From a virus, in the IMG/VR virus record IMGVR_UViG_3300007640_000279, positions 1-21,901 of that record: DNA of 21,901 nucleotides. One strand, written 5' to 3'. A program made the position numbers and the translations under genes. Under the pieces are notes generated by a model. That model was not told the DNA's origin, ran no database searches, and saw only the letters and a program-made list of their open reading frames with translations. Shown here one piece after another: positions 14,388 to 20,391 of the stretch; position 1 is the first letter of the stretch; the number at the start of each line of letters is the position of its first letter.

Positions 14388-15983
14388 CTATACGACCTCA
14401 GGCTCCTTGACCTTGCCCTGCCCCTTGGGGTCCACTGGCGGGTCGTCGTTCGTCTCGTCGCCATCATCGTCCGGAGGCGTCTCGCCGCCGAACAGCCCCA
14501 TGTCGTCGGTCTCGTCAGACAGGGCGTCCTTGTCGTCGTCCGCGTCGAAGTCGTCGTCCAGGACGCCTCGGCGCTTGAGCTCCTTCAGATACGTCTCGCG
14601 GCTGATGTCCCGGCGAGTGCGCGCCTTGTCGAGGGTGTCGAGCTCCTTGCCGTCCGAGGCGTCGACGTCAACGTCTACCTCGAAGGCCACGGCGTAGTCG
14701 TCGGCCCCCGCGTCGTTGCGCCCCAGCCAGGCGAGCGTGTAGCTCAACGCTAGCTCGAGTGCGTCCTTGAAGTCCACGCCCATCGCTTGCAGCGGGCTGA
14801 TGGCCTCCGAGCTGTCGATCGCTCGTCCAGTCGCAGTCACTGAGCCCGGCCGTTTCTTCAGGAACTCCGCGCCATACATGCTCATCTGTTCCTCGAGCTC
14901 GGACAGGTCCTTCCAGCCCTGCTCTATGCCTGAGCCTTGAGGCTCGACGTAGTAGAACTTGCCCTGGGCGTCGGGGGTAGAGAGCCACCGCTTGGGTCCA
15001 ACGACCAGTGGCTCGTCCGTCTCCTCGTCCGTCGCCGGGGCGCCCGCTACCGCGAGCATGGCAAAGCGAGACACCGTCAAAATGGCCCGCTGGTCTGAGG
15101 TGGACTGGAAGTGAGAGACGTTGAGGTGGGCGAGGTCTTCGAGCGGCGGGGTGCCCTCGCAGGTGTCCTCGCGGTCCGTGTAGAAGGTGACGAGCGGCAC
15201 GAAGTCCACTCCGGTCTCTCCATCGTCGATCTTCACCCACTTGGGCCTCTGGCCCTTCTTGGTCTCCTCCATCTCGAAGAGCTCGAAGCGGCCGGGCTCG
15301 ATGACGCGGATGCGTTCCCTGACGACCTCGGCGTAACCGTCCATCTCAACGGCCGTCTCCCTGATGCGGACGTGCGTATACACCTCGCGACCATCGATGA
15401 GGTCCGCGTGAGCGAATATCAGGTTCTCGGGGGCGACTAGCATCCAGAAGGGACGTACGCCCTCACGCTCGTCGTCCTGCTTGGTGCGCGGACGATCCTC
15501 GTCCGTCTCCTCCGGACGACTGAAGTCTACCAGCACGTGACACATGGCCTTGGCCAGTCCCGCCTTGAACCACCGACGTGCGAACACGGCTAGGCCGGTG
15601 CCGCTGCCGTCGACGTCCTCGACGAAGTTCTTGAGCTCCTCTGCCGCGTCCTCTGAGAGCTGAGGCGGCTCTCGAAACGCCTTGCCCGTTAGCGTGTTCA
15701 ACGTGAAGCGGGTGTAGTTGAGCAGCGTCGCCCGATCACGTCGCTCCTCGTAGGTCTGCTTGCCCTCGTACTCGTGCTTCGGCAGGTACTCGTCGGAGGC
15801 CGCTCGCATGGCACGAGTGCCCCCGAGTAGCGCCTCGATGAGACGCCACTTGGGCAGCATGGCCTCGTAGGCCATCGACGTCGTGGAGACGTCGTCCTTC
15901 TTCTTGGTCGTGCTCGTGCCGACCTGCTTCCTCTTGTACGGTCCGCCCTGGGGGCCCCTGTCAGTGTCTTGGCCGTTAGCCAT
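14388..15983 (-). CDS. Portal protein (DUF4055 type)
   Basis: A 531-residue protein resembling DUF4055 portals: DEYLPKHEYEGKQTYEERRD (about 64-83), then LLNYTRFTLNTLTGKAFREP, RWFKAGLAKAMCHVLVDFSR, and in the middle HLNVSHFQSTSDQRAILTVS. The C-terminal 60 residues are very acidic (DDDFDADDDKDALSDETDD) and probably disordered. The portal forms the ring at the DNA entry vertex and anchors the terminase. AAGGAGGGTCAC in front of the ATG supports the start. It lies between the large terminase and MuF genes, as in most tailed phages. Confidence 0.9.
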   Translation of the reverse strand: MANGQDTDRGPQGGPYKRKQVGTSTTKKKDDVSTTSMAYEAMLPKWRLIEALLGGTRAMRAASDEYLPKHEYEGKQTYEERRDRATLLNYTRFTLNTLTGKAFREPPQLSEDAAEELKNFVEDVDGSGTGLAVFARRWFKAGLAKAMCHVLVDFSRPEETDEDRPRTKQDDEREGVRPFWMLVAPENLIFAHADLIDGREVYTHVRIRETAVEMDGYAEVVRERIRVIEPGRFELFEMEETKKGQRPKWVKIDDGETGVDFVPLVTFYTDREDTCEGTPPLEDLAHLNVSHFQSTSDQRAILTVSRFAMLAVAGAPATDEETDEPLVVGPKRWLSTPDAQGKFYYVEPQGSGIEQGWKDLSELEEQMSMYGAEFLKKRPGSVTATGRAIDSSEAISPLQAMGVDFKDALELALSYTLAWLGRNDAGADDYAVAFEVDVDVDASDGKELDTLDKARTRRDISRETYLKELKRRGVLDDDFDADDDKDALSDETDDMGLFGGETPPDDDGDETNDDPPVDPKGQGKVKEPEVV

Positions 15984-16035
15984 GTGACCCTCCTTCGTTT
16001 TCGATCGGTCGGTCTTTGAGCTTCAATCTGTCGGA

Positions 16036-16052
16036 ACGCGGGTTCCCCGCGT
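16036..16052 (-). repeat. ACGCGGG/CCCGCGT hairpin after the large terminase gene
   Basis: ACGCGGG (16036-16042) pairs exactly with CCCGCGT (16046-16052) over a three-base loop. It begins 6 bases after the terminase stop in a 75-base gap before the portal. No U-run follows, so a message-stabilising or processing role is as likely as termination. Confidence 0.6.
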
Positions 16053-16058
16053 ACCGCC

Positions 16059-17495
16059 TCACATGGTGCCGGAGCGTACGCCCTTCTTGGGCTTACGGAC
16101 ACGGTATCGCACCTCGTCCCCGATGTGGTCCTCTGCTTCGGTGTCGACGTCGTCTAGCTTCTTGTCGTCCCTTGGCAGCACCGGGAAGGTCTCAAGGAAC
16201 GACAGGCACGTGTCGAACACGAACAGCCCCGGCTTCTCACGTACCCCTCCGTCTCCGGGTAGGGCGTTGCTGAGCCTCGTCCGTATCTCCTCCCAGCCCT
16301 GTATCCTCGAGCCCGGTGCCTTGTCGGCCTGCTCCCATAGCACACCCTTCTTGCTCATGTTCGACGCGATGGACGGCCCGTCCTCGCTAGTCCATATCGC
16401 CGTGTCTGCCGGACCGGGTCGTATGCGCCCCTGCACTCGTCCCGAGTTGAACAGCTCGACCTCTCGCTCCTTGATGCCCGTCGCTACGTCCTCCGCGAGC
16501 ATGCGGAGGCCGACGTTCGGCTCTCGCTTGTCACAGCCGTACCACTCGTGGATGCGGAACAGGTCTCCCTTGATCGTGTGCAACGTCCGTCCGTCGGGCA
16601 GCTCTATGTCCGAGCCGTCTGCCTCAGCCCACCAGCCTACGCTGAAGGGCTTCGACGAGCCCCAGTCGAACGAGCGATCGACACGCCACTGCCGAGGTAT
16701 CGGGAAGGGCCTGAGGACGTGACGCCTCGGCTCCCAGACGTCGTCGAACATGCCCCCGGCCACGATGTCCCAGCTGCCGTACAGCCAGGCCTTGAGCTCG
16801 GCCGCGTTGCGAGCTGCGGCTCGTAGCTTGGAGACGTAGTCGGGGTTCGCGTCCAGGAGTATCTTATTCTCCTTCAACGCACCATGTATGGCAACGCGAG
16901 CCGGTTCGACCTGACCGTCCTGGTCGAGGCTGTCACGTATGACCTTGCCCCTACCGCCGGGCAGGCGGTAGCGCCTCTTCACCCAGTTGTGTCCGGCGCC
17001 GTACGGGTTACAGGTGGCCCGATACTTCAACGGCGCGTTCGGGTTGGTCGAACGCGAGCAACTCATCATCTTGCGGAAGCAGCCGTCGTCCGGCCAGTTG
17101 GTCAGCTCCTCCCAGCCTATCCAGGGGTAAGCGTGACCGTGGTAGTTCCAATAGTCGTCGACCGTCCGCATGTATGAGAGTACGAGCTGCTCGCCGTCCG
17201 GGAAGGTCCATGTCTTCTCGGTCTTGTTGTACTCGGCTCCTGGGAAGAACTTCTTGAACCACTTCTGCGTCTTGGCGATGACGTCCTTGAGCTCGGTGTA
17301 AGTCCGTCTGAAGAGGATGCCTCGCCAGTCGGCTCCTAGGCCCTGGCCGACGTGCTGAACGAAGTCCATCAACAGCGCATCGGTCTTGCCGGGTCCGCGT
17401 GTCCCCTCGTAGAGGACTTCGTATATAGGGCAGCTCAGGAATAAGACCTGCGATCCCGGTTGGGGCTGCCAGGCAACGTCATGCAAGTCGCCCAT
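16059..17495 (-). CDS. terL: Terminase large subunit
   Basis: A 478-residue DNA packaging motor with both expected domains. The ATPase domain has a Walker A-type loop GTRGPGKT (31-38), RGILFRRTYTELKDVI (58-73), a Walker B-type strand YPWIGWEELTN with acidic residues at 129-130, and a coupling motif RATCNP (159-164). The nuclease domain starts at DRSFDWGSSKPFSVGWW (Asp277). A second acidic cluster is near ADTAIWTSED and a third is in EDHIGDEVRY near the C-terminus. The start overlaps the end of the preceding 140-residue gene by 17 bases. Nearby GAGG is a modest ribosome binding site. Packaging strategy (cos or pac) cannot be told. Confidence 0.95.
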   Translation of the reverse strand: MGDLHDVAWQPQPGSQVLFLSCPIYEVLYEGTRGPGKTDALLMDFVQHVGQGLGADWRGILFRRTYTELKDVIAKTQKWFKKFFPGAEYNKTEKTWTFPDGEQLVLSYMRTVDDYWNYHGHAYPWIGWEELTNWPDDGCFRKMMSCSRSTNPNAPLKYRATCNPYGAGHNWVKRRYRLPGGRGKVIRDSLDQDGQVEPARVAIHGALKENKILLDANPDYVSKLRAAARNAAELKAWLYGSWDIVAGGMFDDVWEPRRHVLRPFPIPRQWRVDRSFDWGSSKPFSVGWWAEADGSDIELPDGRTLHTIKGDLFRIHEWYGCDKREPNVGLRMLAEDVATGIKEREVELFNSGRVQGRIRPGPADTAIWTSEDGPSIASNMSKKGVLWEQADKAPGSRIQGWEEIRTRLSNALPGDGGVREKPGLFVFDTCLSFLETFPVLPRDDKKLDDVDTEAEDHIGDEVRYRVRKPKKGVRSGTM

Positions 17496-17901
17496 TGTAT
17501 ACCATAACCTCGCCGACGTGCGTTCTAGTCGTCTTGTCGGTCCCCCCTTCTACAATGTCTAGCTGATACCTCAATGGACCGCTGTTGTTGGCCATGGCCT
17601 GGCTCTCGTCCTGGCCGAGCTGGTCGGTCGTCGAGGTGTTCAGGTCGAGCTCCACGACCCCTGTCGTCACCATCTCACCGTCTATGAATACCGCCTTGGA
17701 CGCGTGAACAGTCAGCTGCGGCGTCGGCGTGCCCTCCGTGGCGTCGAGGCTCAACACCACGGTGCGTTCCTTGTCGTACACACGCAGCTTGGCCTGGTAA
17801 CCGGTGAGGTCCCAGGCCGTGCCGTCGTCGTTCCGAATGGGCAGGTCCAGGCAGAGAGAGGCCCCTCGCTGGACCGATAGGGTGAATAGTCCTGGTCTCA
17901 C
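17479..17901 (-). CDS. Unknown beta-sandwich-like protein between terminase genes
   Basis: A 140-residue protein whose start I place at the GTG at 17901. It shares bases with the previous stop (GTGA) and has GGGAG seven bases upstream. An ATG 31 codons further up would overlap the neighbour and add an Arg-rich, shadow-like sequence. The core reads LCLDLPIRNDDGTAWDLTGY, then QAKLRVYDKERTVVLSLDAT, VVELDLNTSTTDQL and RYQLDIVEGG. The phrase DDGTAWDLTGYQAKLRV resembles the N-terminal domain of siphophage baseplate upper proteins (BppU) and similar fibre-linked modules. Location next to the terminase rather than the tail is odd. The function is not known. Confidence 0.6.
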   Translation of the reverse strand: MRPGLFTLSVQRGASLCLDLPIRNDDGTAWDLTGYQAKLRVYDKERTVVLSLDATEGTPTPQLTVHASKAVFIDGEMVTTGVVELDLNTSTTDQLGQDESQAMANNSGPLRYQLDIVEGGTDKTTRTHVGEVMVYNGRLA

Positions 17902-18299
17902 TGCAGCACTCCCGTGGCCTTGCCACCGTGCTCCACCTCGAGCCGGAAGGCGCGGAGCGTGTCGTCGAACAGCTTGCGTGCCGTCTTGGCGCACTCCTCG
18001 GGGTCGAGCTTGTCGTTGTACATCTCGTTCAGGCCCTCAGCCGCTGCGCCGGCAGCGATCTCACAGGCCCGTCTGTTGCGGTCGTCAGCCCCCTGGTCCT
18101 TGATCTTGACCGTGCGCAGGAACTGCGGCTTGACGGCCGAGAAGACGGACACGGTCAACAGGTGCGCGGTCTCGTCGCTGATGGTCACCTCGACGAGGCC
18201 CTTGTGGCGGTTGTCCTCCTGAGTGCGCAGCTTCCTGTGCACCTCCTTCGGGGGTTGAGGCTTCGACAGCGTCTCGTGAATTGGGTCTACCTTGCTCAT
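17898..18299 (-). CDS. Unknown protein between small terminase and BppU-like gene
   Basis: A 133-residue protein I do not recognise. The N-terminal 30 residues are charged (PQPPKEVHRKLRTQEDNRHK). A beta-rich segment (GLVEVTISDETAHLLTVSVF) follows, then a helical C-terminal half with AIEAAGAAAEGL-like composition (CEIAAGAAAEGLNEMYNDKL, ARKLFDDTLRAFRLEVEHGG). No membrane segment or signal peptide is visible. It is firmly part of the operon: its ATG shares bases with the small terminase stop (TGATG) and its stop overlaps the next GTG. Packaging-associated or virion roles are both possible. Confidence 0.6.
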   Translation of the reverse strand: MSKVDPIHETLSKPQPPKEVHRKLRTQEDNRHKGLVEVTISDETAHLLTVSVFSAVKPQFLRTVKIKDQGADDRNRRACEIAAGAAAEGLNEMYNDKLDPEECAKTARKLFDDTLRAFRLEVEHGGKATGVLQ

Positions 18300-18892
18300 C
18301 AGTCTTCTCCCGTGCTCGCGCGGTGTTCGGCCTGCTGCTCGACGGCAGCGGCCTCCCAGTCGGCCTCTTTTGCCACGCCGGGGACCACGAGTACGCCGCC
18401 CTTGACGTCGTGCTCCATTTTCACGTTCTCACGGTAGGTGTTCGGGCGTCGGGCCTTCAGGAGTATCTCCAGCATGCGCTCCGAGTACTTGACCTTGAAG
18501 CCGCACTGCTCGCCGTTGTGGAAGACGGGCTCCTTGACGCCCTTCATGGCCAGGCTCCAGGCCTGACCCTCGAGCATGTCGACGCTGATGTCGATTGCCT
18601 CATCCCAGGCCTCAGCGAACAGCTTGTCCGTCTGCCGCAATGCGTACGGGGTGCCTCGGCTCCAACCGGTGGCTCGAGCAGCCATCGCGACGTTGCCCAT
18701 CTGGGCCAGGTTCTCGACGAACAACGCTCGCTTCCTGTAGGAGGCGCGCTGTGCGGAGGTCAGGTCCGTAGGCTGTTGGGCTAGGAACTCGGCGGAGGTC
18801 AGCTCCGCCGCCTCCCTCGTCGCTAGGGCGAGGTCGTCGAGGCGTACGTCTGGGTCGTCGTCTGGGTCGTATAGCGGGTCGTTCTTGTCCAT
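18299..18892 (-). CDS. terS: Terminase small subunit (putative)
   Basis: A 197-residue protein with a helix-turn-helix-type region at about 53-95 (RKRALFVENLAQMGNVAMAA, RATGWSRGTPYALRQTDKLF). A helical oligomerisation region follows (AEAWDEAIDISVDMLEGQAW), then the tail KYSERMLEILLKARRPNTYR. This arrangement matches small terminases that recognise the packaging start on phage DNA. The acidic N-terminus (PLYDPDDDPDVRLDD) is probably disordered. No good ribosome binding site precedes the ATG, and a hairpin lies 17 bases upstream at 18909-18937. The gene is followed by two small genes and then the large terminase, somewhat further apart than usual. Confidence 0.78.
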   Translation of the reverse strand: MDKNDPLYDPDDDPDVRLDDLALATREAAELTSAEFLAQQPTDLTSAQRASYRKRALFVENLAQMGNVAMAARATGWSRGTPYALRQTDKLFAEAWDEAIDISVDMLEGQAWSLAMKGVKEPVFHNGEQCGFKVKYSERMLEILLKARRPNTYRENVKMEHDVKGGVLVVPGVAKEADWEAAAVEQQAEHRASTGED

Positions 18893-18908
18893 GCCCGCAG
18901 GATGCCAC

Positions 18909-18937
18909 GAACGCGGGCCACGTGGGGACCCGCGTTC
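18909..18937 (-). repeat. GAACGCGGG/CCCGCGTTC hairpin before small terminase gene
   Basis: GAACGCGGG (18909-18917) and CCCGCGTTC (18929-18937) are perfect 9-bp arms. The 11-base loop contains the palindrome CCACGTGG (18918-18925). It fills most of the 56-base gap between the preceding gene and terS. It shares its stem with hairpins at 16036 and 12283 and may limit read-through or initiation at terS. Confidence 0.6.
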
Positions 18938-18948
18938 ATGCTGGTGCC

Positions 18949-19293
18949 TTAGGCGTCCACGAAGACGGCCTTCAGGACGGCCTCACGCTTGGCGTCGACG
19001 TCCTCGAAGTCGTCAGCCTCCAGGCCGTGAGCCTCGAGCAGCTCGTCGAGCTCGGCCTCGTCGGCGGCCTCAATGCTCTCACGTGTCAACTCCATCGGCT
19101 CGTCGTCTTCAGGCTGACCGCCTCCGACCCCACCGACCATGCCCTCGACGTACTCCTTGGGGCCCACGATGACGACGTGGCCCTGTGACAGGTGGTTCTG
19201 TACGGCGGCCATCGCCTTGGCTGAGGAGCAGACGCCCTGTGCGGCCAGCGTGCCCGGTCCCGAGGCTGCCGCCCATGCTACTTCGTCGTCCAT
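18949..19293 (-). CDS. Small protein with HeH/LEM- or SAP-like C-terminal helices
   Basis: A 114-residue acidic protein. The N-terminal half contains GPGTLAAQGVCSSAKAMAAV and QGHVVIVGPKEYVEGM and a Gly-rich turn. The C-terminal 45 residues (ESIEAADEAELDELLEAHGL then EADDFEDVDAKREAVLKAVF) look like the two-helix HeH/LEM or SAP fold seen at the end of many small phage proteins, often linked to nucleic acid binding. That is a pattern-level guess. Its ribosome binding site (AGGAGA) lies in the 3' arm of a hairpin, so translation may be regulated. Position before terS places it early in the leftward operon. Confidence 0.6.
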   Translation of the reverse strand: MDDEVAWAAASGPGTLAAQGVCSSAKAMAAVQNHLSQGHVVIVGPKEYVEGMVGGVGGGQPEDDEPMELTRESIEAADEAELDELLEAHGLEADDFEDVDAKREAVLKAVFVDA

Positions 19294-19301
19294 GTCACTT
19301 T

Positions 19302-19328
19302 CTCCTATCTTGGTTGCAACGATAGGAG
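19302..19328 (-). promoter_or_regulatory. Hairpin that sequesters a ribosome binding site
   Basis: On the minus strand CTCCTATC (19328-19321) is the exact complement of GATAGGAG (19309-19302), with an 11-base loop that itself contains GTTGCAAC. The 3' arm includes the AGGAG ribosome binding site of the gene starting at 19293, and the 5' arm works as an anti-Shine-Dalgarno. It lies directly after the denV stop, so translating ribosomes or a bound factor could open or close it. Confidence 0.62.
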
Positions 19329-19335
19329 GGTGTCG

Positions 19336-19710
19336 TCAGTCGCCCCTCAGGCGAGCCGCTATACGCTCTCGGTTGCTGGCCAGGGCCTCGTCCGTCGGTG
19401 CCCAGTCGTTGAGCAGACAGGAGGGCACGTCGACGACTAGGGAGTACGGGTCGGTGTGTTGAGGGGAGTAGCCCCTTCGCAGCATCTCGGCTATGAGGGC
19501 TAGCTGCCTGTCGAGCAGGTAGCCTAGCTTGTCGTAGAAGAACTTGACGTGTCCGGTGCCGAGGCGATAGGTCGGCGGGATCGTCTCGAGGCGGCCGTCA
19601 CGGTCGTGCCACGCAACGGCGAGCTTGAACGTGCGGGGGAGCTCGCGGTACTCGGCTACGAGGTGCTCCCGCGTGAGCTCCTCGGGAGGGACGCAGTTGA
19701 TCCTAGTCAT
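19336..19710 (-). CDS. denV: DenV-like pyrimidine dimer DNA glycosylase (T4 endonuclease V family)
   Basis: A 124-residue enzyme that would repair UV damage by cutting the glycosyl bond of pyrimidine dimers and then the abasic site. It aligns by eye with T4 endonuclease V over most of its length: MTRIN start, HLVAEYRELPRTF (16-28), LGTGHVKFFYDKLGYLLDRQ, LIAEMLRRGY, and a terminal DEALASNRERIAARL. The catalytic residues are in place: Thr2, whose amino group attacks after Met removal, Arg3, Arg22, Glu23 and Arg26. It lacks the aromatic WYKYYG tail of T4, so it is about 14 residues shorter. The start overlaps the upstream stop by 8 bases and has no good ribosome binding site, so coupling is likely. 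Confidence 0.93.
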   Translation of the reverse strand: MTRINCVPPEELTREHLVAEYRELPRTFKLAVAWHDRDGRLETIPPTYRLGTGHVKFFYDKLGYLLDRQLALIAEMLRRGYSPQHTDPYSLVVDVPSCLLNDWAPTDEALASNRERIAARLRGD

Positions 19711-19993
19711 GTGGGGAGTAGAACCCCTCAGACTGTGCGAGGTCCCAAGCTTCGTTCCACAGCGTCACGGTCTCCTCGGACATCCCGTCGTCGCCGAACA
19801 CCTCTAGCTCGAGACGCTCGAAGGCCTCGTTCATCACCATGTTGGCGTCGCAGTAGTCGTGTGAGGCACAGGTGGCGTCCGATCGCTTGCGGTTCTCGGC
19901 GTCTATGGCTCGGAGCTCGTCGGGTTGGAGCGTCTCAGCCATGCAGTCCTTGAACTCGTCGGCGACACGGCGTGTGAGGGAGTTGACAGGCAT
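19703..19993 (-). CDS. Small unknown phage protein upstream of denV
   Basis: A 96-residue acidic protein with no function I can name. It resembles small early phage proteins that carry the phrase HDYCDANMVMNEAFERLELE followed by a C-terminal LWNEAWDLAQ. Two cysteines (in TCASHDYCD) are three to five residues from a histidine and an aspartate, but I would not claim a metal site. GAGGGAGAG before the ATG supports the start at 19993. It follows the first leftward gene by three bases and overlaps denV by eight. All four genes here are probably read from the promoter at 20227-20255. Confidence 0.6.
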   Translation of the reverse strand: MPVNSLTRRVADEFKDCMAETLQPDELRAIDAENRKRSDATCASHDYCDANMVMNEAFERLELEVFGDDGMSEETVTLWNEAWDLAQSEGFYSPHD

Positions 19994-19996
19994 CGC

Positions 19997-20200
19997 TCAC
20001 TCTCCCTCGTTGAACATGAAGTCGGTGACCTCCTTCAGCTTCTCGGCCATGTAGCCGAGGCTGCCGACGTGACCGTAGTTGACTTCGTCAGGGTGCGCCT
20101 CGAACATGTTGTCGCTCAGGTCCTGCAGGCGCTTCAGCTGTGCGTCGATCTCAGCCTTCTTGGCGAGGAAGGCGTCGAGGGCTTTATCATTGTTCGTCAT
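19997..20200 (-). CDS. First leftward gene, small helical unknown protein
   Basis: A 67-residue protein: an amphipathic helix (KKAEIDAQLKRLQDLSDNMF), a short loop with AHPDEVNYGHVGSL, and a second helix (EKLKEVTDFMFNEGE). It resembles small conserved early phage proteins of unknown function. The start at 20200 follows AAGGAGACAGACA at ideal distance. Longer in-frame starts fall at or upstream of the predicted transcription start near 20220 and can be dismissed. It opens the leftward operon. Its leader is almost the same as that of the first rightward gene (see 20201-20390). Confidence 0.7.
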   Translation of the reverse strand: MTNNDKALDAFLAKKAEIDAQLKRLQDLSDNMFEAHPDEVNYGHVGSLGYMAEKLKEVTDFMFNEGE

Positions 20201-20226
20201 TGTCTGTCTCCTTGGTTGTTGGTGCC

Positions 20227-20255
20227 AATATAGGGGGTAACTGCGGGCGTGTAAA
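20227..20255 (-). promoter_or_regulatory. Leftward sigma70-type promoter
   Basis: On the minus strand TTTACA (20255-20250) and TATATT (20232-20227) are spaced by 17 bases, with an A/T-rich stretch upstream that could act as an UP element. Predicted transcription begins near 20220, about 20 bases before the first leftward ATG. The -35 and -10 each overlap an ATARGGGG-type motif, so repression is likely. It would drive the whole leftward operon unless late promoters exist that I cannot see. Confidence 0.75.
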
Positions 20256-20340
20256 CCCCCTATTTGCATTTTTCCCAACTTTTTTCCCCTATTATAGAGA
20301 GCGGGAAAAAAGTTGGGAAAAACGCAAATAGGGGGTTTAC
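20251..20340. repeat. 38-bp inverted repeat with one mismatch and 14-base loop
   Basis: Arms are 20251-20288 and 20303-20340, starting GTAAACCCCCTATTTGC and ending with its complement. The only mismatch is A at 20268 opposite C at 20323, which would be a G-U pair in a minus-strand RNA. The arms include phased A/T-tracts. The loop contains TATAAT on the minus strand. A terminator role is unlikely because genes diverge from it. Promoter/operator or replication origin roles fit better. Confidence 0.92.
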
Positions 20341-20366
20341 GGGTACCCCTTATTGCGGCATATAAG
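20336..20366 (+). promoter_or_regulatory. Rightward sigma70-type promoter
   Basis: TTTACG (20336-20341) at the outer end of the right repeat arm mirrors the left -35. TATAAG (20361-20366) is the best -10, at a spacing of 19 bases; CATATA (20359-20364) gives 17 but is a worse match. It is weaker than the leftward promoter by sequence. Motifs of the ATARGGGG type overlap both elements. Confidence 0.55.
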
Positions 20367-20391
20367 GGGTAACAACCACGGAGACAGACAC

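Larger units (their letters stand above)
20228..20373. promoter_or_regulatory. Cluster of six ATARGGGG operator-like motifs
   Basis: Forward copies lie at 20228-20241 (ATATAGGGGGTAAC), 20326-20340 (AAATAGGGGGTTTAC) and 20360-20373 (ATATAAGGGGTAAC). Reverse copies lie at 20251-20264, 20285-20296 and 20343-20354. The consensus is roughly ATARGGGG(G)TWAC. They overlap the -35 and -10 of both promoters, which is the expected arrangement for a phage repressor or activator. No regulator gene in the window is a certain partner. Confidence 0.65.
20201..20390. repeat. Inverted-duplicated divergent control region
   Basis: The two ends, 20201-20220 (read on the minus strand) and 20371-20390 (plus strand), give the 20-base leader AACAACCAMGGAGACAGACA with one mismatch. 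Its middle holds the 38-bp inverted repeat. Both pairs share the same axis at 20295.5, so the control region is symmetric over 190 bases except for the 30-base stretches between arm and leader, which are equal in length but diverged. Confidence 0.8.

Noticed and set aside
16063-16722. Plus-strand open frame of 219 codons opposite the large terminase
   Set aside because: It is the antisense shadow of a gene with complete terminase motifs.
1-20200. A Rhodobacter-type gene transfer agent cluster
   Set aside because: Only the tail-tip families match. Head genes differ, and denV, early genes and a divergent control region indicate a phage.
20284-20296. TATAAT in the repeat loop as a third promoter
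   Set aside because: TATAAT is perfect on the minus strand, but no acceptable -35 lies 16-18 bases upstream; TTGCGT is about 20 bases away. The outer promoters fit better.
20251-20340. Bidirectional transcription terminator
   Set aside because: Genes on both sides point away from the repeat, so there is no transcript to end there, and the arms carry promoter elements.
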